A DNA stretch of 6,187 nt from an uncultured Thiotrichaceae bacterium. Lineage in GTDB: Bacteria; Pseudomonadota; Gammaproteobacteria; Thiotrichales; Thiotrichaceae. Both the position numbers and the translations under genes were made by a program. Below are positions 1 through 4,557 of this stretch, piece by piece. The notes beneath the pieces are model-generated. The model was given only the letters and a program-made list of their open reading frames with translations. It searched no databases and was not told where the DNA came from. The stretch spans positions 1-6,187 of the forward strand of contig CACVAV010000190.1 of NCBI GenBank assembly GCA_902727945.1, read 5' to 3'. The first letter of the stretch is position 1; every line of letters begins with the position of its first letter.

Positions 1-458
1 GTCTTTTTCAGTTTCTGCATGGCCGGTGACTTACCCAGAATCCGGTCATCTCCGGACGATTCATCAGCCACCACCGGAGCCGCTTCATTTCTGGCCAGCT
101 GCAAAGCGGTCTGGATCAATTCACGCAGTTTTGGTAAATCAACCGGCTTGGACACAAAGTCATAGGCTCCGGCCTTCAGCGCTTCAACAGCGGTGTCCAT
201 GCTGCCAAATGCCGTAATCACCGCGACGGGAATTTGCGGGTGTTCTTTTTGTAAATAGCGCACAATATCGATACCACTACCGTCCGGCAGTTTCATATCT
301 GTCAGGCACATGTCAGGTTCATGTTCCTTGATTTGTTCGAGTGCTTCCTCCACATTACCCGCTGTCAGGGTGTCCAGTCCCATACGCAGTAAGGTGATTT
401 CAAGAAGTTCCCGGATGTCGGGTTCGTCATCAATGATGAGTACACATTGTTCTGTCAT
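1..458 (-). CDS. pilR: PilR-type sigma-54-dependent response regulator, N-terminal part (partial at left edge)
   Basis: Cytoplasmic transcription activator of the NtrC family. About 152 residues are visible, reading leftward from an ATG at 458-456. They form a complete receiver domain: acidic pair D10/D11 in LIIDDEPDIRELLEI, phospho-acceptor D54 in CLTDMKLPDGSG, conserved T82 in VITAFGSMDTAVEALKAGA, and K104 in DFVSKPVDLP. After a short linker, ILGKSPAMQKLKK (about 140-152) matches the entry into the AAA+ sigma-54 interaction domain. The rest of that domain and the Fis-type DNA-binding helices lie beyond base 1. The gene starts 45 bases after the stop of the sensor kinase pilS on the same strand, the usual pilSR order, and the gap has no obvious terminator. 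The Shine-Dalgarno is weak (GAGC a few bases upstream). In Pseudomonas, PilR activates pilA; the actual targets here are inferred. It could be another NtrC-class regulator, but the PilS-type partner argues for PilR. Confidence 0.9.
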   Translation of the reverse strand, partial: MTEQCVLIIDDEPDIRELLEITLLRMGLDTLTAGNVEEALEQIKEHEPDMCLTDMKLPDGSGIDIVRYLQKEHPQIPVAVITAFGSMDTAVEALKAGAYDFVSKPVDLPKLRELIQTALQLARNEAAPVVADESSGDDRILGKSPAMQKLKK

Positions 459-472
459 GATTGCTCGATTGG

Positions 473-494
473 TAATTTTTACTGTTAATTTTTA
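473..494. repeat. short AT-rich direct repeat in the pilS-pilR gap
   Basis: The 9-mer TAATTTTTA occurs at 473-481 and again at 486-494, a 13-base period, inside the 45-base gap between pilS and pilR. It is directly visible, but short and AT-rich, so chance is a reasonable explanation. No function is claimed. Confidence 0.35.
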
Positions 495-503
495 GTTATT
501 TGT

Positions 504-2174
504 TCAATGCTGTGCGCATGAAAATACGATTCTGAAGCAGCTGCCATCCGTCGGCAGAGGGCTGTATTCCAGTGTGGCACCATTACTCAGGCACAATTCC
601 CGTGACATGAATAAACCCAGTCCGGTGCCTTTGGTGCTGGTAGTGAAAAACGGTTCAAACAGTCGTTGTCTGGAGGCTTCCGGCATTCCCCTGCCATTAT
701 CTATCACATTAATAAAAACATCGCGTGAATGAGACGGCATACCACCCTGTATATCCAGCTGTAATTTTTGTGGTGTATCATGTGCATACTTAACCGCATT
801 CCGGCACAGATTCCACATAATCTGGTGCAGGTGAGCCGGATCAAATTCGATCATCAGGTCAGCCGGTTCAATGAATAAAGAGACCTGCTTCTCCTTAAGA
901 TTGTGTTGCAGAATAAAGTCACGCAGAAAGCTGTACAGCCAGCCTTTCAGGGGCAGCCGCTCGCGGTTCGGGTTTTTCTTACGTGAAAGATTCAGCACGC
1001 TCTCAATGGTCAGGTTCATGCGTTTTGCATTGGACTGAATGATTTGCAGCAGCCGCGTATCGGCTTTATCCAGATTCTGTGATTCCGTCATCAGCTGTGC
1101 CGCATGGCTGATAGCACCTAACGGATTACGGATTTCGTGTGCAATACTGGCGGTGAGCTGCCCCAGTGAAGCCAGTTTTACACCCTGAACTTTTTCCCGC
1201 TGTTCGCTGGTATCTTCCAGATTGATCATGGTGGTCTGGCGGGAATGCCTGCCTAGCTGGGTGAACCGTGCTCTTAGTTCTGTGGCCTGCTGATGGCGAA
1301 GATCAAAACTGGCAGTGCGCGGGCTGATGCTGCTTAACCAATGTTGGTAATGTTCATCTAATTCCGGCGCAAAGACCTTCAGTGGTTTACTGCGCCAATT
1401 GCCAGGACTGCCGAGTAGTGACCAGCCCGCTGCGTTCATGTGACGAATGCTGCCGGAGTTTTCTATCACCAGAATACCTGATTCCAGCCGGTCAAGAATC
1501 GACTGATTGAGCTGTGACATATTGGCCAGATCAATGCCACGCCGGTTGGCAAGCTTAGCCATTTGACTGGCTTTTTGTATCCAGCGATCCCCCAGCCAGC
1601 TAGCCAGCATAATAAACAAGGCGATGATGCCGCTGTGTGAGAGTGAGCTGGAAACCGGCTGGCCTTGTTGCATGCCCAGCCAAACCTCCATGCCAATCAA
1701 GCCCATTCCTGTGAGGGCAGCCAACAGGATGGACACATAACCGGGTGAGCATATATAGGGGATGAGTACCGGGATAACCAGCAAAACACCAACGCCAGCA
1801 CTGACGCCGCCACTACTATAGAGGATGCCGAATAAAACCAGAATGTCGATAAGTACGTAACCGACGCCTTGTGTCGTCAGGTCGGGCCATTCAAAGTAGG
1901 AAGTCAGGTTGCTGACAATGGCGATTAACAAGTAAACACTGGTCAGCCATTTGAAGAACAGGAAGTCGTGGGTGCCCAGCATAATCAGATTGGATTCGCT
2001 GACCATTGCCAGAATCAGCGCACCGGACAGCGCCAGACGATAAACATGGTACAGGCGCAGCAAATTCCACGGATCTTCATGCAGAAAAAAGGGAGCAGCC
2101 TGTTCCAGTGTATTTACCGTCGTTTTTACTGTTTGTTGCTGAGTTGCGCTTGTTGTGCGTGCTCCAGACTGCAA
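504..2174 (-). CDS. pilS: PilS-type membrane sensor histidine kinase
   Basis: Inner-membrane sensor kinase that phosphorylates the adjacent PilR. The 556 residues begin with a soluble segment containing PWNLLRLYHVYR (36-46). About six hydrophobic membrane segments follow between roughly 47 and 197, the PilS-like sensor. A PAS-like region lies around 220-320 (ILDRLESGILVIENSGSIRHMN). The kinase core has the H-box SIAHEIRNPLGAISHAAQL with phospho-acceptor H346, the N-box WNLCRNAVKYA (N455, N459), the G1 box DNGRGMP (492-498), the F-box LFEPFFTT (505-512) and the G2 box GTGLGLF (516-522). All catalytic motifs are intact. The start is unusual: the only ATG/GTG/TTG codon in frame before the conserved N-terminus is TTG at 2174-2172, with a GGGGG run about 11 bases upstream. 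The first in-frame ATG is codon 58, inside the first membrane segment. The TTG start places the first 49 bases inside the end of the PP0621-like gene, suggesting translational coupling. An in-frame CTG (codon 23) is a less likely alternative. Confidence 0.93.
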   Translation of the reverse strand: MQSGARTTSATQQQTVKTTVNTLEQAAPFFLHEDPWNLLRLYHVYRLALSGALILAMVSESNLIMLGTHDFLFFKWLTSVYLLIAIVSNLTSYFEWPDLTTQGVGYVLIDILVLFGILYSSGGVSAGVGVLLVIPVLIPYICSPGYVSILLAALTGMGLIGMEVWLGMQQGQPVSSSLSHSGIIALFIMLASWLGDRWIQKASQMAKLANRRGIDLANMSQLNQSILDRLESGILVIENSGSIRHMNAAGWSLLGSPGNWRSKPLKVFAPELDEHYQHWLSSISPRTASFDLRHQQATELRARFTQLGRHSRQTTMINLEDTSEQREKVQGVKLASLGQLTASIAHEIRNPLGAISHAAQLMTESQNLDKADTRLLQIIQSNAKRMNLTIESVLNLSRKKNPNRERLPLKGWLYSFLRDFILQHNLKEKQVSLFIEPADLMIEFDPAHLHQIMWNLCRNAVKYAHDTPQKLQLDIQGGMPSHSRDVFINVIDNGRGMPEASRQRLFEPFFTTSTKGTGLGLFMSRELCLSNGATLEYSPLPTDGSCFRIVFSCAQH

Positions 2175-2377
2175 AAGAATTTACCCCCGTGTTTAACAGC
2201 ATCCGGCTCCGGCACGTGGAGGTTGCAGTGGTCGCACTTCACGATCTGCGTGTTCCCCTTGAGTTGCCCAAAACCCTTTTTTTTGTTTAATTTATGCGCA
2301 ATTTTTCTGCGTTGAAAGGATTTTAGCAAAAGATAACCAACTACCAACAGAACAAGGATAAAAAGAATACGGGACAT
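2126..2377 (-). CDS. PP0621-family small membrane-anchored protein with zinc-ribbon-like motif
   Basis: Small protein of 83 residues with unknown function. One N-terminal hydrophobic helix (about residues 4-19, ILFILVLLVVGYLLL) is followed by a strongly basic stretch (QRRKIAHKLNKKK), which predicts an anchored protein with a cytoplasmic C-terminus. The tail carries C48-x2-C51 and, 17 residues later, C69-x3-H73 (CDHC ... FCSLEH), a likely zinc-binding knuckle. This architecture matches the family named after Pseudomonas PP_0621, as I recall it. It is the first gene of the leftward set. Its 3' end overlaps the TTG start of pilS by 49 bases, so the two are probably co-transcribed and translationally coupled, hinting at a role around PilS or type IV pili; that role is inference. 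No strong Shine-Dalgarno is seen. Its ATG (2377-2375) fits the family N-terminus. Confidence 0.8.
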   Translation of the reverse strand: MSRILFILVLLVVGYLLLKSFQRRKIAHKLNKKKGFGQLKGNTQIVKCDHCNLHVPEPDAVKHGGKFFCSLEHAQQAQLSNKQ

Positions 2378-2438
2378 GATGTTTTCAGTACTTTTAAGGT
2401 ATAGTTTCCGATCCTTAACTTTACCGTTCTATGACACC
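2378..2438. promoter_or_regulatory. divergent intergenic region, putative promoters for the pilSR side and for nadE
   Basis: This 61-base AT-rich gap separates the divergent PP0621-like gene and nadE if nadE starts at GTG 2439. On the plus strand TATAGT (2400-2405) resembles a -10 box, matching five of six consensus positions. No convincing -35 box sits 16-18 bases upstream. I found no clear minus-strand promoter. The regulatory role is inferred mainly from the divergent arrangement. Confidence 0.35.
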
Positions 2439-4112
2439 GTGCAAAAGCAGAATCGAAAATTACAGGTTGCCCTAGCGCAACTTAACCTTTGTGTAGGGGA
2501 TTTAGGCGGTAATGTCCGTCAATCTATTGCGGCTATTCAGCAGGCAAAAACGGCAGGGGCAGACGTTATTCTGTTCCCTGAACTGACGCTGAGTTCTTAT
2601 CCACCGGAAGATTTGGTCTTTCGTGGTGACTTTTTGGGTCAGGTGATGGAGAGCTTGTGTGAGATCCGCATGGCCAGTGATGGGATCACTGTGATCGTCG
2701 GTTATCCCGTCGTTACCGGTGGCACCTTACGAAATGCGGCGTGTGTATACCGCGATGGTGTGATGCTGGGCCAGTACTTTAAGCGCGAGCTACCGAACTA
2801 TACCGTTTATGATGAAGAACGCTGGTTTGTCGCAGGCGATGCTGATCAGTCCTTATTGGTTGATATAAAAGGTGTGCGTTGCGGTATTCTGATTTGTGAA
2901 GATATTTGGCACGATGCACCGATTGATCATACCGTGGGGCAGGGCGCTGAGGCAGTATTCGTGCTGAATGCCTCGCCGTATCGCCATGATAAACATGCCC
3001 GTCGTGAGCAAATGGTCACTCAAAAAGCACGCCGCCACCAATGCCCGGTTGCTTATACCAATATGGTCGGTGGACAGGATGAGCTGGTGTTTGATGGTGA
3101 TTCGATGCTGGTGAATCGTGACGGCGAGCGCACACTGGCCGCACCGTTGTTTGAGCCGGGTTTATTTGTTGGTGAGATGCAGATTGATGCAGATAACTTG
3201 GGTGATGAACAAGCGGCCATCAGCGCCGCGAAGCAAGTCACCACCGCGCGTGATCAGAATGTTAATGCACATATTTATCAGGCCATCGTCACCGGCCTGC
3301 GTGACTATGTGCACAAAAATGGTTTTAAAGGCATCTTGCTGGGTTTATCCGGTGGCATTGATTCCGGATTGACGTTGGCGGTGGCGGTTGATGCGCTGGG
3401 TGCTGAGAATGTGGAAGCGGTGATGATGCCGTTTCGTTATACCGCTGATATGAGCGTGGAAGATGCGGCGGAGCAGGCAAAAATGCTCGGTGTGACTTAC
3501 CGTAATATTCCAATTGAGCCGATGTATGAAAGTTTCAAGTTGGGTTTATCTGGTGCTTTCTCCGGTTTTGAGGATGATGTCACCGAAGAGAATTTACAGG
3601 CACGGATTCGTGGCATGCTACTAATGTCAATGTCGAATAAGTTTGGTAAATTGTTATTGTCCACCAGTAATAAAAGTGAAAGCGCGGTGGGTTATGCCAC
3701 GCTTTACGGTGATATGGCGGGTGCATTTGCGCCATTGAAAGATGTATACAAAACACTGGTCTATACTTTATCTGAATACCGCAATACGCTGAGTCCGGCG
3801 ATTCCGCAACGGGTGATTGATCGTCCGCCATCGGCTGAGTTAGCGCCGGGGCAACTGGATCAGGATTCCTTGCCGGATTACGATGTGCTTGATGCGATTT
3901 TGACGCGGGTGATGGAAGATAATGAGTCGCTGGAATCCATTGTTGCTGCCGGATTTGATGCGACTGTCGTGAAACGTGTGGTGAATTTGTTATTATTAAG
4001 TGAATATAAACGCCGACAGGCCGCTCCGGGTGTACGAATTACCCGCAGAGCCTTCGGTAAAGACTGGCGCTATCCGATTACTTCGGCCTGGCGTCACCAA
4101 TTACCATTGTAG
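2439..4112 (+). CDS. nadE: glutamine-dependent NAD+ synthetase
   Basis: Cytoplasmic enzyme for the last step of NAD+ synthesis: nicotinic acid adenine dinucleotide + ATP + glutamine gives NAD+. From the GTG at 2439 it is 557 residues, within the family's usual range. The N-terminal nitrilase-like glutaminase domain (about 8-260) has the catalytic triad E48 (LFPELTLSSYPPEDL), K115 (YFKRELPNY) and C153 (LICEDIW). The C-terminal synthetase domain (about 275-557) has the ATP P-loop SGGIDS (304-309), STSNKSE (408-414), GDMAGAFAPLKDVYKT (424-439) and FGKDWRYPI (539-547). Both halves are intact, so ammonia can be channelled from glutamine. The start is uncertain. The frame opens with ATG ATG at 2376, adding 21 residues unlike the family and overlapping the start codon of the divergent gene. 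The GTG sits seven residues before the conserved KLQVALAQLNL, and a -10-like TATAGT lies between the two candidates. Neither start has a good Shine-Dalgarno. glnB follows 69 bases downstream. Confidence 0.94.
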   Translation: MQKQNRKLQVALAQLNLCVGDLGGNVRQSIAAIQQAKTAGADVILFPELTLSSYPPEDLVFRGDFLGQVMESLCEIRMASDGITVIVGYPVVTGGTLRNAACVYRDGVMLGQYFKRELPNYTVYDEERWFVAGDADQSLLVDIKGVRCGILICEDIWHDAPIDHTVGQGAEAVFVLNASPYRHDKHARREQMVTQKARRHQCPVAYTNMVGGQDELVFDGDSMLVNRDGERTLAAPLFEPGLFVGEMQIDADNLGDEQAAISAAKQVTTARDQNVNAHIYQAIVTGLRDYVHKNGFKGILLGLSGGIDSGLTLAVAVDALGAENVEAVMMPFRYTADMSVEDAAEQAKMLGVTYRNIPIEPMYESFKLGLSGAFSGFEDDVTEENLQARIRGMLLMSMSNKFGKLLLSTSNKSESAVGYATLYGDMAGAFAPLKDVYKTLVYTLSEYRNTLSPAIPQRVIDRPPSAELAPGQLDQDSLPDYDVLDAILTRVMEDNESLESIVAAGFDATVVKRVVNLLLLSEYKRRQAAPGVRITRRAFGKDWRYPITSAWRHQLPL

Positions 4113-4128
4113 AAGTCAAAGACTTTTA
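4110..4128. repeat. small inverted repeat at the end of nadE
   Basis: AAGTC (4113-4117), a three-base AAA loop and GACTT (4121-4125) form a perfect 5-bp stem. It extends to 8 bp outward with one G-U pair and includes the nadE stop codon TAG. No T run follows directly, so it is not a classical terminator. It may weakly protect the nadE mRNA end or be incidental. Confidence 0.3.
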
Positions 4129-4135
4129 TGTTTGG

Positions 4136-4155
4136 GGGTGAATTTTTTCATACCC
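4136..4155 (+). other. possible hairpin in the nadE-glnB spacer (attenuator or weak terminator candidate)
   Basis: GGGT (4136-4139) can pair with ACCC (4152-4155), and GAA (4140-4142) with TTC (4147-4149), around a TTTT loop with a two-base AT bulge. That is seven base pairs in all. It lies between nadE and glnB. The next bases are GTTAATTTTTAA rather than an uninterrupted T run, so intrinsic termination is only a weak possibility. A role in setting the nadE to glnB expression ratio is inference. Confidence 0.3.
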
Positions 4156-4168
4156 GTTAATTTTTAAC
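4156..4168. repeat. AT-rich inverted repeat just upstream of the glnB ribosome binding site
   Basis: GTTAA-TTT-TTAAC is a perfect 5-bp inverted repeat ending one base before the glnB Shine-Dalgarno. It could be an operator half-site pair or a weak RNA stem, but its low complexity makes chance plausible. I saw no sigma-54 promoter (GG-N10-GC) in the spacer. Confidence 0.3.
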
Positions 4169-4169
4169 C

Positions 4170-4175
4170 GAGGAA
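4170..4175 (+). promoter_or_regulatory. ribosome binding site of glnB
   Basis: GAGGAA lies six bases upstream of the glnB ATG at 4182. It is the clearest Shine-Dalgarno in the window, fitting a highly expressed small regulator and confirming the start. Confidence 0.75.
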
Positions 4176-4181
4176 TTAGTC

Positions 4182-4520
4182 ATGAAATTGATTCAGGCAG
4201 TCATTAAGCCGTTTAAGCTGGACGATGTACGCGAAGCACTGACCGAAATTGGTGTGTCAGGAATGACCGCTATTGAAGTGAAAGGCTTTGGTCGTCAGAA
4301 AGGTCATACTGAATTGTACCGTGGTGCTGAGTACGTCGTGGATTTTCTGCCAAAGATTAAGCTGGAAATCGTGATTAATGATGACCAGGTGGATGCGGTG
4401 ATTGAATCGATTACTAAGGCGGCTCATACCGGAAAAATCGGTGATGGTAAGATTTTTGTGCTGCCGGTTGAGCAGGCGATTCGTATTCGTACCGGTGAGT
4501 TGGGTAACGACGCGGTTTAA
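4182..4520 (+). CDS. glnB: PII nitrogen regulatory signal protein
   Basis: Trimeric cytoplasmic PII protein that binds ATP/ADP and 2-oxoglutarate and controls nitrogen metabolism by binding partners such as adenylyltransferase, NtrB or AmtB. The 112 residues have the standard family length. The T-loop (37-55) carries the uridylylation site Y51 in the signature GFGRQKGHTELYRGAEYVVDF. The B-loop TGKIGDGKIF (83-92) and the C-terminal R101/R103 of IRIRTGE are the nucleotide-binding parts; Q39 and K58 are present for 2-oxoglutarate. Paralogue markers are mixed: D54 is GlnB-like (E. coli GlnK has N54), while the N-terminus MKL resembles GlnK. No amtB is beside it, so GlnB is preferred over GlnK. 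It follows nadE by 69 bases and precedes tmcA by 37. PII control of glutamine-dependent NAD+ synthetase has been reported in Azospirillum, so the nadE neighbour may be a partner. Confidence 0.95.
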   Translation: MKLIQAVIKPFKLDDVREALTEIGVSGMTAIEVKGFGRQKGHTELYRGAEYVVDFLPKIKLEIVINDDQVDAVIESITKAAHTGKIGDGKIFVLPVEQAIRIRTGELGNDAV

Positions 4521-4557
4521 AGTGTTTGCTTGTCCGTCATTCTTGGCGTTGTAGTTT

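Noticed and set aside
459..503. Terminator between pilS and pilR
   Set aside because: The gap is AT-rich with a direct repeat but has no GC-containing stem followed by a T run on the minus strand.
1968..2315. Plus-strand open frames of 94-115 codons across the pilS / PP0621-like boundary
   Set aside because: They are antisense to two genes with clear family features, and their products show no recognisable domain.
2431..2475. 14-codon frame starting ATG at 2431, overlapping the nadE GTG start out of frame
   Set aside because: It could be a regulatory upstream frame, but it has no Shine-Dalgarno and no support beyond position; not annotated as a gene.
484..4166. The 11-mer GTTAATTTTTA shared by the pilS-pilR gap (484-494) and the glnB upstream region (4156-4166)
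   Set aside because: Several chance 11-mer matches are expected in a window of this size, more so for AT-rich words; not evidence of a shared operator.
4113..4181. Sigma-54 promoter upstream of glnB
   Set aside because: A GG-N10-GC element was sought because PII genes are often nitrogen-regulated; the GGGGG run at 4134-4138 has no GC at the required distance.
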